DNA from: Flavobacterium sharifuzzamanii
GTDB lineage: Bacteria; Bacteroidota; Bacteroidia; Flavobacteriales; Flavobacteriaceae
DNA length: 64,000 nucleotides
Assembly (NCBI RefSeq): GCF_003254585.1
Contig: NZ_QJGZ01000042.1
Span: forward strand, 372,001 to 436,000
Direction: 5' to 3'
The translations under genes and the position numbers were made by a program. The notes under the pieces were generated by a model that made no database searches, had not been told where the DNA came from, and was given only the letters and a program-made list of their open reading frames with translations. Positions 42,716 through 50,813 of this stretch are shown one piece after another. Numbering within the stretch: the stretch's first letter is position 1; each line of letters opens with the position of its first letter.

Positions 42716-43618
42716 TTATTTACATTGAAAATGAAATAATGTTTTCTTTACTATAGTCTTTTTTTCGTTAGAAATTTGCAAATTTTGAAGTTGACTATAC
42801 CGATAAAGAACATTTAAATCATGATATGAATTATTTACTACTTGTTTTGTTTTCAGCAAATATGCATTTTTAGATTTATTAAAATTGTATTTATCAAGTT
42901 TAATTTCATTTGCAGAAATATCTTTGTATGAAGGATTGTAATATACAATATCTGTATTCATCTTAGAAGTCTTATTTATTTCTTTTATCATTTCTAAATC
43001 TCCATTACTTAAACTTTCAATTCTACTTAATTCCTCGTTATAACGATTTTTAAGACTTTTTCCATTTATTTTAAATATAATTGGTTCACGAAAATTTGAC
43101 TGCGAAATATAGTGCGCAACAAAATCATTATAATTATTGTCATTTTTAAATATGTACATTTTTCTACCTTTGGTTTCCGTATTTTCCGATCCATAAGAAA
43201 AAGATATTTTTGTTGCAGATTCAGTAAATAGATGAACATTTAGAAAACCCAAGCAATTCGCGTCTTCGTTAAAAACCCTTTGAATAGCCTTATTTTCATT
43301 TAGCGCTATAAAAGTATCGCCATCGTTAAAGCCAGAAAACATTATTTTTGTACCTTTTACATTGGGATTATTATATCCATATAATACAAAAGGGAAGTCG
43401 GGATTTTTTGGAATTAACTTCAATAAATTATTTTCAATGTGCCATTTACCAGTTATTAAAGTTGCATATGCCACAATAATAAATGTATTGTCACTTTGTA
43501 TAAAATAACTTGCCCCATTTTGGCTATAATTTCCAACAAAGTTTGGTTTATGTTGAGCAATTGAAGCACTAAGAACCAGCAATAATATTGCGGTGAAATA
43601 GAATTTTATTTTTTTCAT
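42716..43618 (-). CDS. Hypothetical exported protein
   Basis: The product has 300 residues with a signal peptide (FYFTAILLLVLSASIAQ). The body is mixed, with FVGNYSQNGASYFIQSDNTFIIVAYATLITGKW resembling a lipocalin-like or META-like beta region, and a long charged C-terminal part. It is not recognised. It sits at the distal edge of the type VI secretion island, 143 bases beyond the last effector fragment, and separated from it by a palindromic element. It may or may not belong to the island. Confidence 0.6.
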   Translation of the reverse strand: MKKIKFYFTAILLLVLSASIAQHKPNFVGNYSQNGASYFIQSDNTFIIVAYATLITGKWHIENNLLKLIPKNPDFPFVLYGYNNPNVKGTKIMFSGFNDGDTFIALNENKAIQRVFNEDANCLGFLNVHLFTESATKISFSYGSENTETKGRKMYIFKNDNNYNDFVAHYISQSNFREPIIFKINGKSLKNRYNEELSRIESLSNGDLEMIKEINKTSKMNTDIVYYNPSYKDISANEIKLDKYNFNKSKNAYLLKTKQVVNNSYHDLNVLYRYSQLQNLQISNEKKTIVKKTLFHFQCK

Positions 43619-43681
43619 TTTAAATGTAGTAAGGTTTGATTTTGTTGAATATTAATTTTTTATTCATATTTAAATTCTCAG

Positions 43682-43766
43682 GCTGGCGCGAGCGTCCTGC
43701 TCGTGCGCTTGAGGATTAATTCGGTTAAATAAACTTTGTGTTCACGAACGAGACGCTCGCGCTAGC
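43682..43766. repeat. GC-rich palindromic element at the end of the effector array
   Basis: GCTGGCGCGAGCGTC (from 43682) and GACGCTCGCGCTAGC (to 43766) form the outer arms of an inverted repeat in an otherwise AT-rich area. An inner GCTCGTG/CACGAACGAG pairing adds to the hairpin. The effector-like homology of the last fragment stops exactly where this element begins (after AGTAACCC), so the element marks a recombination breakpoint or an insertion. Confidence 0.7.
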
Positions 43767-43956
43767 AAGGGTTACTAATGCTAGGCATAACCATAGCTCC
43801 AAGAAAATCCAAAGGAGCAAAACCGGTTGGAATTATTTTTGGGTTTTCATCCATGGCAAAACTTATTACATCTGAGGCAAAATTGAATATTTCTAGTATT
43901 TCTTTGGAAGCTTTGACTACTGCATTCAGCATACCTACTTCTTTAAAATTTACCAA
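43762..43956 (-). pseudogene. Effector fragment C: anchor region only
   Basis: The frame encodes 64 residues homologous to residues 347-407 of the full effector (46666-48213): FKEVGMLNAVVKASKE, then FNFASDVISFAM, then IIPTGFAPLDF, then MVMPSISNP. It then stops at the palindromic element, so the toxic C-terminus is missing. It shares a run of 56 identical bases with the full gene. It overlaps the stop of the preceding immunity paralogue. It has no delivery domain and is probably not functional by itself. Confidence 0.8.
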
Positions 43957-44525
43957 TTAATCTTTTTCTTTACAAGAATCATTTTGCCTCCATTAAGTAT
44001 TGCTCTAAATACTAGGGAATCATTTACTTTATTGAATTCATTAATCATAGCCTCATTTTCCTTCCTAAATTTATTAGAGCTTATTAATTTAAGGGTGTCT
44101 CCAAATTTCAAATTATCCAAAGATTGATTAATTTTATATTTTTTTAATAATTCATTAGCTTTCTTTTTTGAAATTAAATGATTTCTTTCTTTTATAATAA
44201 TATTTATTTTTTTAGACGATAAATCTAATGTGTGAATTGGTTTGGATTTGTTTTGTTTATCATAAACCTGATAATCCAAAAAAACATCTAGTAGTCGTTT
44301 GCCATCAATAAGACAAAACAAATCAAGTGCTTTAAGATTTGAAGTATTTATCGTTATCTCAAATTCGATTGGAACAGATAAAGGAATACTATCTCTAATC
44401 GAAGGATTTTTTACATTTGGTAAAATAGTTACCACTTCATTAGAAATAATTTCTTTTACAGAAACAGGCTCTTTAGGTTCACAAGATGCTAAAAAAAATA
44501 TAAGTAATATATTTATGTATTTCAT
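43950..44525 (-). CDS. Immunity-type lipoprotein, paralogue 3
   Basis: The product has 191 residues with a lipoprotein signal (ILLIFFLASCEPKEP). It is homologous to the products at 45012 and 46070. Shared features are VKEIISNEVVTI, SVPIEFEI, the LKFGDTLKL segment, and the ending KKINW. The body between them differs, as expected of an immunity family. It follows effector fragment B by 10 bases. It probably faces the periplasm, pointing to a toxin with an envelope target. Confidence 0.75.
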   Translation of the reverse strand: MKYINILLIFFLASCEPKEPVSVKEIISNEVVTILPNVKNPSIRDSIPLSVPIEFEITINTSNLKALDLFCLIDGKRLLDVFLDYQVYDKQNKSKPIHTLDLSSKKINIIIKERNHLISKKKANELLKKYKINQSLDNLKFGDTLKLISSNKFRKENEAMINEFNKVNDSLVFRAILNGGKMILVKKKINW

Positions 44526-44535
44526 ATGTCTTAAT

Positions 44536-45018
44536 TTAATAGTTCATAAAAATAGAATCAATTAGTACCCCATCTTCATTTTTTTCATCTAACCATTTAA
44601 TGTGGTGAAAGACAGTATAAATAAATAATGATCGATTATAATTACTTTTTATCATTTCTTCATTTTTTAAATCTTGTAATTTTTTAAAAGTTTTTATTTC
44701 GCCTCTTAGTAATCTATTTAAAATTTCTTGATTTATCTCTAAAATCCCATACCTATATCTATCTTCCCCACTTCCAGAGCTTTGTAAAAACTCATCAACA
44801 CCTTTAAGCCCTTTATCTTTTGCTTTTTCGGCTAATTCACGAACAGGAGCATCCCAAGATTCTAGTATAGATTCGGTAATACTTGGCATAACCACTGCTA
44901 CAAGAAAATCTAGCGGCGCAAAACCAGTCGGAATTATTTTTGGTTTTTCATGCATTGCGAAACTTATTACATCTGAGGCAAAATTGAATATCCCTATTAA
45001 TTCTTTAGAAATTACCAA
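44536..45018 (-). pseudogene. Effector fragment B: anchor plus toxin-type C-terminus without delivery domain
   Basis: The frame encodes 160 residues. Residues 1-55 match the anchor (SKELIGIFNFASDVISF, IIPTGFAPLDFLVA). The remainder matches the full effector's C-terminus but with many changes (ELAEKAKDKGLKGVDEFL, YGILEINQEILNRLL, VLIDSIFMNY). It lacks the N-terminal 360 residues. It starts inside the end of the preceding immunity gene. The C-terminus is intact, so recombination with the full gene through the anchor would give a new complete effector. Confidence 0.75.
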
Positions 45019-45629
45019 TTTATTTTTTGACTTATATGAGCTCTTTCTCCTCCCTTTAGTGATACACTAAACACCACAGAACCGTTTACTTTTCGAAAAC
45101 CTTCAATAAGGTCCGGGTTATCTTTTCTAAATTGCTTATAAGTTGTTAATTGAATATTACCTTTTTTATTGATGTCTTCCAATAATCTATTTGGGTTATA
45201 TTTTTGGATAAATTCAACCGCTTTTGCTCTTGACACCATTTGGGTGGAAATTCTCACGATAATATTATTCTTTTTTTGAAATCCCAAGTCATTTTCTTTT
45301 AGTGAAAAATAACTGAATTTTGTTGGATTTTCTTTATCGTAAGTCTGAAAATCTACCCCATAATCAAGTAAGCGTTTACCATTAATTGAGACAAAATACA
45401 AGTCAAGTTGTCTTAGATTTGATGTTGTTTGTTTTATTTCAAATTCTACAGGAATAGTAATTGGAACACTATCTTTTGTAATATGATTTTTAATACCTGG
45501 GTCTATTAACACCATTTGGTCTGAAATATTTTCTTTAATAGCAATAGGCTCTTTTATATTGCAAGAAAGAAATAGTGGACCGAACGCTAAATAAGCTAAT
45601 CTGTTCATTATTTTTCTAATTTTTCTCAT
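45012..45629 (-). CDS. Immunity-type lipoprotein, paralogue 2
   Basis: The product has 205 residues. MNRLAYLAFGPLFLSC is the likely lipoprotein signal, so the start may be the ATG seven codons in. The body keeps the family marks: KENISDQMVLI, TIPVEFEIKQTTSNLRQLDLYFV, and the ending QKINW. It lies after effector fragment A (overlap of 14 bases) and before fragment B. Each immunity-type gene in the array ends with the same INW codons, which run straight into the next anchor. Confidence 0.75.
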   Translation of the reverse strand: MRKIRKIMNRLAYLAFGPLFLSCNIKEPIAIKENISDQMVLIDPGIKNHITKDSVPITIPVEFEIKQTTSNLRQLDLYFVSINGKRLLDYGVDFQTYDKENPTKFSYFSLKENDLGFQKKNNIIVRISTQMVSRAKAVEFIQKYNPNRLLEDINKKGNIQLTTYKQFRKDNPDLIEGFRKVNGSVVFSVSLKGGERAHISQKINW

Positions 45630-46069
45630 TTATAAAAATAGTATCGATTATAATTAAATCTTTTTTTACGTCTTCGTCTTTCTTTATATAATGAAAAAGC
45701 GTATAAATTAGTGAGCTTTCATATTCATAATTATTCATCTTTATTCTCAAATTATTTTGAGTATCACTTAATTCTTTTAAAGTTTTAAACTCTCCTTTCA
45801 AAAACTTGTTAAGCGTATCTTGGCTTATATTGGTTTTAGCGAAATCATATCTTTTCTCTTTCCCTCCAGGACTTTCTAAAAACTCATCAATTCCCTTAAT
45901 ACCTTTATCTTTTGCTTTTTCAGCTAATTCAAATACAACATTATCCCATAATTCTATAATGGGGTTACTAATGCTTGGCATAACCATGGCTACAAGAAAA
46001 TCCAAAGGAGCAAAACCAGTCGGAGGCAAAATTGAATATCCCTAGTAATTCTTTGGAGGCTTTGGTTAT
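45616..46069 (-). pseudogene. Effector fragment A: anchor with internal deletion plus toxin-type C-terminus
   Basis: Homology to the full effector begins right after the stop of the immunity gene at 46070, as TKASKELLGIFNFAS. An internal deletion then joins GCCTC to CGACTGG, removing the codons for VISFAMDENPKII and changing the frame. From PTGFAPLDFLVA (46022) onward the frame is open again to 45616, giving FELAEKAKDKGIKGIDEFL and IIIDTIFINEKN. The long open frame starts only at a TTG, so translation is doubtful. Confidence 0.75.
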
Positions 46070-46663
46070 TTACCAATTAATTTTATTTTTTTTTGGAATA
46101 TAAATTTTCTCGTTTTTTTTTCTAGTAGTAATAATTAAAGTATCACCGATCTTTCTGAGTTCGTTTAAAAAAATGGGATTATTTTTTCTGAATTGGCTAT
46201 ATGGCTCTATTTTTATTGTATCACCAAATTTTAAATTATATAATAATTTATTATCTTTTTTATATTTAGATAGAATTTTCATAGCATCTTTTACAGATAT
46301 TAAATGTTTTTTTTCTTTGATAATAATATTAAATGATTTATCAGATGACAAATAGGCATCCAAATCATTTATCGGCTTATTCTTATTTTTTTTATCATAA
46401 ATCTCATATTCAGTTATCTGCATTAAAATCTTTTGATTAATCACTACATAAAAATCAATCGATTTTAACGATGAATTGTTTGTTTTAATTTCAAACTCCA
46501 TGGGTATCACAATTGCAACACTATCCTTAGAAGATCCTTTTTTTAAAATAGGTGTAATTGTCACCATTTCATCTGAAATTATTTCTTTTATAAAAATTGA
46601 GTCTTTTCTATTACATGAATAAATACAAAACACCATGAAAACTAAAATTATTTTTTTTTTCAT
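46070..46663 (-). CDS. Immunity-type lipoprotein, cognate of full effector
   Basis: The product has 197 residues with a lipoprotein signal (IILVFMVFCIYSCNRKD). The family marks KEIISDEMVTITP, IPMEFEIKTNNSSL, LKFGDTIKI and the ending NKINW are present. It begins two bases after the stop of the full-length effector, so it is the likely cognate immunity protein. The lipoprotein location suggests it neutralises a toxin acting at the periplasmic side of the envelope. Confidence 0.78.
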   Translation of the reverse strand: MKKKIILVFMVFCIYSCNRKDSIFIKEIISDEMVTITPILKKGSSKDSVAIVIPMEFEIKTNNSSLKSIDFYVVINQKILMQITEYEIYDKKNKNKPINDLDAYLSSDKSFNIIIKEKKHLISVKDAMKILSKYKKDNKLLYNLKFGDTIKIEPYSQFRKNNPIFLNELRKIGDTLIITTRKKNEKIYIPKKNKINW

Positions 46664-46665
46664 TA

Positions 46666-48213
46666 TTAATAATTAAAATTGATAAAAATTGAGTCAATTA
46701 ATATTTTATCATCACTTTCATCTTCTTGATTTTGTTTAGAATAAAAAAGGATGTAAGTTATTGGAGATTGAATATCATTTTTTTCTCTTTGTAAATTTTT
46801 TAAATCTTCCAATTTTTTTATATGTCCTTTTAACAATTCATTTAATACAATTTGATTTATTTCAAAAATATTATATCCATATCTTTTTTCGTTAGCACCA
46901 GGCATTAACAAAAAATCATTAATTCCTTTAAGCCCTTTATCTTTTGCTTTTTCTGCTAAGTCGAAAACTACATTATCCCATACTTCTATAATGGGGTTAC
47001 TAATACTCGGCATAACCATAGCTACAAGAAAATCCAAAGGAGCAAACCCAGTCGGAATTATTTTTGGGTTTTCATCCATGGCAAAACTTATTACATCTGA
47101 GGCAAAATTAAATATCCCTAATAGTTCTTTGGAAGCTTTGGCAACGGCATTTAACGCGCCTATCTCCCTAAAATAATCAAGCTGGCTTATTCCCTTTGTA
47201 GTTACCGTTTTGCCTTCTTTTCTATAACCAAAATTTGCTGCTTTTGTTATTTCATAAAGTTTACCGCTATTATCGTAAACCGGTTTGGTATAAATCCTGC
47301 GGCTAAACTCTATTTTCCCAAGGCTGTTTGCCAAATAGCCCTTTTTCAGCTGTCGCACAGCAATGGTATGGCGTATATTGTCGCTATACTTCATCATGGC
47401 TTCACGCACACCTCCATAAAATTCACTTTTTATCTTGTCTGCAATTGCATCTAGCTGTCCTTCCAGTTCATTAGATGGTTCGTGTTCTAGTCCTATCCCT
47501 GCCGAAAAAACAACAATATCTCCTTCGGCAGTACGAATTTCGGGAAAGTTATAACCCTCATAGGCAGGTTTTATAAAGAGGCTCTGGTTCGAAATTGTCA
47601 CTTTCAAATAGTCCCCCAAACTCGCAGGAAGCCAAATGCCTCTATCCTCGCCGTAAGAGCATTCGAAATAAAATTCTAACAGTCCCATTTCTGCAAAACC
47701 GCCAAAGAAGGTTTCATTAAACATTTCGTGCATTCCCCAAGTCAAATTTATGGTAATGGCTGTTTTTCCGTTTTCGTCCAATGTCAATTCTGTTATCTCA
47801 TTTTTGCCTGACATAATTCTTACATGGTCGTCAAAAGGGCGAGTTTCAACCGCACCTGAGCCGTATGTACCCAATGACAAATGAACAGAAGTGTCGTATT
47901 CTAACAGTTTTATTTCTATTTTTTTCCCTTTTGGGTCATCTATGCCTTGGGTTTGAATATGAAATTTTACCGTGTCCAAAATACGGGCTTCCTTAATTGG
48001 CTTGTTATCCTTATCAGTCCACCAGCCTTTTACAAAATATTTTGCTACAGGTGGAGGATCTTTGGGATTGTCTCCCAAATTTATTCCTCCATCTGCCGTA
48101 AAATAACTTCCTTGTCCTGCATGTGCCGTAAATTTGTTGGTATAAACCGTCCAAGTATCACACTCGATGCTGTTAAGACCGCCTACTATTCTTGTAATTT
48201 TTCCTCCTGCCAT
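46666..48213 (-). CDS. Type VI secretion effector, full length, with exchangeable C-terminus
   Basis: The product has 515 residues. Residues 1-60 (MAGGKITRIVGG, then IECDTWTVYTNKFTAHAGQG) and the following beta-rich part to about 240 form a conserved delivery-type region. Residues 347-408 form the anchor (KASKELLGIFNFASD, PTGFAPLDFLVAMV), with hydrophobic stretches that could contact membranes. Residues 409-515 are the variable domain (LAEKAKDKGLKGINDFL, KILIDSIFINFNY). No enzyme motif is visible. It begins three bases after the VgrG stop and is followed by an immunity-type gene, which supports the effector call. Confidence 0.75.
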   Translation of the reverse strand: MAGGKITRIVGGLNSIECDTWTVYTNKFTAHAGQGSYFTADGGINLGDNPKDPPPVAKYFVKGWWTDKDNKPIKEARILDTVKFHIQTQGIDDPKGKKIEIKLLEYDTSVHLSLGTYGSGAVETRPFDDHVRIMSGKNEITELTLDENGKTAITINLTWGMHEMFNETFFGGFAEMGLLEFYFECSYGEDRGIWLPASLGDYLKVTISNQSLFIKPAYEGYNFPEIRTAEGDIVVFSAGIGLEHEPSNELEGQLDAIADKIKSEFYGGVREAMMKYSDNIRHTIAVRQLKKGYLANSLGKIEFSRRIYTKPVYDNSGKLYEITKAANFGYRKEGKTVTTKGISQLDYFREIGALNAVAKASKELLGIFNFASDVISFAMDENPKIIPTGFAPLDFLVAMVMPSISNPIIEVWDNVVFDLAEKAKDKGLKGINDFLLMPGANEKRYGYNIFEINQIVLNELLKGHIKKLEDLKNLQREKNDIQSPITYILFYSKQNQEDESDDKILIDSIFINFNY

Positions 48214-48215
48214 GA

Positions 48216-50069
48216 TTAATGAAAATTTGAGCTTTCTCCACTGTTGCTGTCAAAAGTGCCTTTAGTATGGATTTCATTTTTATTTCCTGAAATAATCTTT
48301 TTGTCCGAAGACTGATCGGTTACCTCTTTCGCCTTAGATTTTCTTTCTCCTAATGCAACTTCAGAAATATTCGCAGCAGTCACAAAATAGTCTCCCGTAA
48401 CACTTTGCGCCATATCCATCCCTGCTTTCGATTTATGGTCTCCGCCGGCATCTTCTATGATATTCTGCCCTGCTTTCGTGGTAATATCTCTTCCTGCTCT
48501 CATAACAATATCTTCCCCTGCTTCCAATTCAATATTTTTAGGAGCTTTAAATCTTATATAGCCATCACCATACAGAACTGCAATAGTTTCTCCTTTTTGG
48601 CTTTCAATTGTAATATCTCCCGTAGCATCATCATTAATAATTCTGTTTCCGCTTCGGCTATGCATTACTGCTTTTATATCATTATTCGGCGTACTGTAAC
48701 CGCTTTTTTCTTTTCTGCTGGTCATAGTTCCCATTACAATAGGCAGTTCGGCATTATTACCCTGAAAGTCTACAAAAACGGTGTCGCCAATTTCAGGTAT
48801 GATATGAGAACCTCGGGCATCGCCACCGTAATTCTGCACTAAAGGAATATAAGGCGTCGTTTCGCCTTTTGCTGCCTGCCAAGGCATCTGCACCTGTATG
48901 CCGCTGAGTCCGTCAGGATCTGCATTGGCGGTTACAATGGCGGTCTGGCTTTTGCAGTAGGGCACTAAATCTGGATCCGTTTCGGGAGAAAATACAGAAC
49001 CGTTAAAATTTACGGCTGTAAAGTGGTTTTCGTAACCGCCGCCGTCATCGCAAATATGTGTAATCTGTGTTACGCGGTAAGAGCTCTCCAACTGCATGTC
49101 GACCCCAAAAACGCGCACTTCGTTTCCTACAGTAATTCCCGGAACTTCACTCGATGCTTTCATTTCTACCAAACGGCTTAAAACAGCTCGCATCTTGTTT
49201 TTGGCATATTCCTCAGAAGATTGTCTTCCAGATCCGCCAACAGGAGTCTGATTAAGCTGTATTACTGTTTCTTTGTTAAAAACTTCATTAGACCTGTTTA
49301 AAAAGTTTTGATGAAATCCGTCGGCTTCTTTTCTGTATCTTAAAGTTTCGTCGGTTCTATATTGGCCGTCATTATTGTCATTTTCGATTATTTTAAACTG
49401 GGTAGGCAGAAGTTTAATGGTATAATCAAAGTCCTGCATGTTTATTCCGTAGATTAATTTTGGCTGTCCGCCAACACCTCCAGGGCTTCCAAAAATGGTC
49501 GTTCGCCCGTTGTAATATAGCCAGTGTCCATTTCTTTTCGCCAAACGGTTTAGAAAAGAGAAATTGCTTTCGTTATATTGTACCGTATAAGGCAGATTTT
49601 CCAAATAAAATGGTCTGACATCCATATCAATATCACAGCCCGATTTTACTTTGCTTACAATATCGCTCAAAGACATGTTGGTAAAAGAATTGCATTCAGG
49701 TCCATTTTCTAGAACTATCGTAGAACTCTTTCCTTTTATCACAATGGTTTCTTCTATGTCTTTGATACGGGATTTCTGCAATTTGACCTCAGTCACAATG
49801 CCATAAAACTGCATAATATAATCTTTAGGATCAGCGCCAATAATAAGATCTTCCAGTCCGTCTATAGGTTTTATCTCTATGCTTATTTTTTCTCCATATA
49901 ATTTCTGAGAAAAAGGCATAACACTTTTAAACTCTTCTACCAGTAAATCCTGTCTTACTTCAAATGAAAAAGTGTGGTGGTCGTGAATGGTTTGAAAAAC
50001 TTCTAATTTGTTGAAATTAGTAATTCGAATTTCTCCAATTTTAATATTTGTGATTGTTTGTAACGCCAT
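48216..50069 (-). CDS. vgrG: Type VI secretion VgrG/TssI spike protein
   Basis: The product has 617 residues. The gp27-like N-terminal part (HDHHTFSFEVRQDLL, LPYTVQYNESNFSFLNRLAKRNGHWLYY) precedes the gp5-like OB fold (AIVTANADPDGLSGIQVQMPWQ, GDTVFVDFQGNNAELPIVMG) and the repetitive needle (EAGEDIVMRAGRDITTKAGQ). There is no extra C-terminal enzyme domain. It is 22 bases downstream of the TssD gene. The effector gene begins three bases after it, so it is likely the carrier for that effector. The core secretion machinery is not in this window. Confidence 0.93.
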   Translation of the reverse strand: MALQTITNIKIGEIRITNFNKLEVFQTIHDHHTFSFEVRQDLLVEEFKSVMPFSQKLYGEKISIEIKPIDGLEDLIIGADPKDYIMQFYGIVTEVKLQKSRIKDIEETIVIKGKSSTIVLENGPECNSFTNMSLSDIVSKVKSGCDIDMDVRPFYLENLPYTVQYNESNFSFLNRLAKRNGHWLYYNGRTTIFGSPGGVGGQPKLIYGINMQDFDYTIKLLPTQFKIIENDNNDGQYRTDETLRYRKEADGFHQNFLNRSNEVFNKETVIQLNQTPVGGSGRQSSEEYAKNKMRAVLSRLVEMKASSEVPGITVGNEVRVFGVDMQLESSYRVTQITHICDDGGGYENHFTAVNFNGSVFSPETDPDLVPYCKSQTAIVTANADPDGLSGIQVQMPWQAAKGETTPYIPLVQNYGGDARGSHIIPEIGDTVFVDFQGNNAELPIVMGTMTSRKEKSGYSTPNNDIKAVMHSRSGNRIINDDATGDITIESQKGETIAVLYGDGYIRFKAPKNIELEAGEDIVMRAGRDITTKAGQNIIEDAGGDHKSKAGMDMAQSVTGDYFVTAANISEVALGERKSKAKEVTDQSSDKKIISGNKNEIHTKGTFDSNSGESSNFH

Positions 50070-50091
50070 ACTATTTGCTTATTTAGAAGTT

Positions 50092-50484
50092 CTATGAGTT
50101 TTTCCAATTATTTTCAAAAAGCGTATTTCCGATTTTTACTTCATTTGATGAAATTAAAATCTCGGTAACCATAGGAACTGATCCTTCACTTCTAAAACTT
50201 TTATGAAACGATATGCAATAGCCTTTTTTGAAGGTTACATTTTTCATGGTGCTCATGGCATCTCTGCGATAAAAAATGACTTTTCCGTCTTTTACGCTGG
50301 TTTGGGATACCATCCAATCTGAAAACAAATCAGTCTGCGTGCTTTCTATTACAAGCTTTATCTGTCCGCCTTTTGTTTTGTTGGCAGGTTTTCCGTTGTT
50401 ATCAACATTCTGGGTAAAATGAACATCAAATTCTAAAACATTAAACACTTCATTGTCTAATTCTAATTTTGCTAAAAAACTCAT
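50092..50484 (-). CDS. tssD: Type VI secretion tube protein TssD (Hcp)
   Basis: The product has 130 residues and matches the Bacteroidota Hcp type: MSFLAKLELDNEVFNVLEFDVHF, DNNGKPANKTKGGQI, SDWMVSQTSVKDGKVIFYRRD, and FKKGYCISFHKSF. It stacks in hexameric rings to form the inner tube. It is first in the operon TssD, VgrG, effector, immunity. The 329-bp upstream spacer carries the likely promoter. Confidence 0.92.
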   Translation of the reverse strand: MSFLAKLELDNEVFNVLEFDVHFTQNVDNNGKPANKTKGGQIKLVIESTQTDLFSDWMVSQTSVKDGKVIFYRRDAMSTMKNVTFKKGYCISFHKSFRSEGSVPMVTEILISSNEVKIGNTLFENNWKNS

Positions 50485-50755
50485 ATTTAAAGGGTATTGA
50501 TTATTTTATAGGCTTTTGTAGATTTTATAACCTTAATCAATAAATGAGAAGTGGTATTTAAGTAAATAAAATATTACATAATTATATTGTAAATATAATA
50601 AACAATTTAAAACAAGTAAGAAAAATATTAATTAATAGTAAAAAGAAATTTAAAAAGCATAAAAAACCCCGAAAACTAAATAATAGCTTCCGAGGTTTAA
50701 CGTCACCTTTTTTTCTGAACAGTGAAATGCAAATATACGATAATTTTCTTACAAA
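50485..50755. other. Spacer upstream of tssD, no gene
   Basis: This AT-rich region probably contains the TssD promoter on the minus strand. A weak hairpin is present near 50665-50700 (AAACCcCG with CGaGGTTT). No reading frame with coding character was found. Confidence 0.4.
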
Positions 50756-50789
50756 AAAGCCTTTCAGAATTTTACTTCCGAAAGGCTTT
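50756..50789 (-). terminator. Intrinsic terminator of the efflux operon
   Basis: AAAGCCTTTC and GAAAGGCTTT form a 10-bp stem. On the minus strand the stem is followed by a TTTTTT run. It lies 25 bases beyond the stop of the outer-membrane efflux gene. Confidence 0.85.
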
Positions 50790-50813
50790 CCTTCTACAAA
50801 TTAATTGGCAATA

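Noticed and set aside
43778-47176. Several plus-strand frames reading LGITIATRKSKGAKPVG-like peptides
   Set aside because: They recur only because the anchor DNA is repeated; they are antisense to the effector frames.
43762-50484. Complete type VI secretion system or a prophage tail
   Set aside because: Only TssD, VgrG and effector/immunity genes are present; no sheath, baseplate, ClpV or phage structural genes are seen here.
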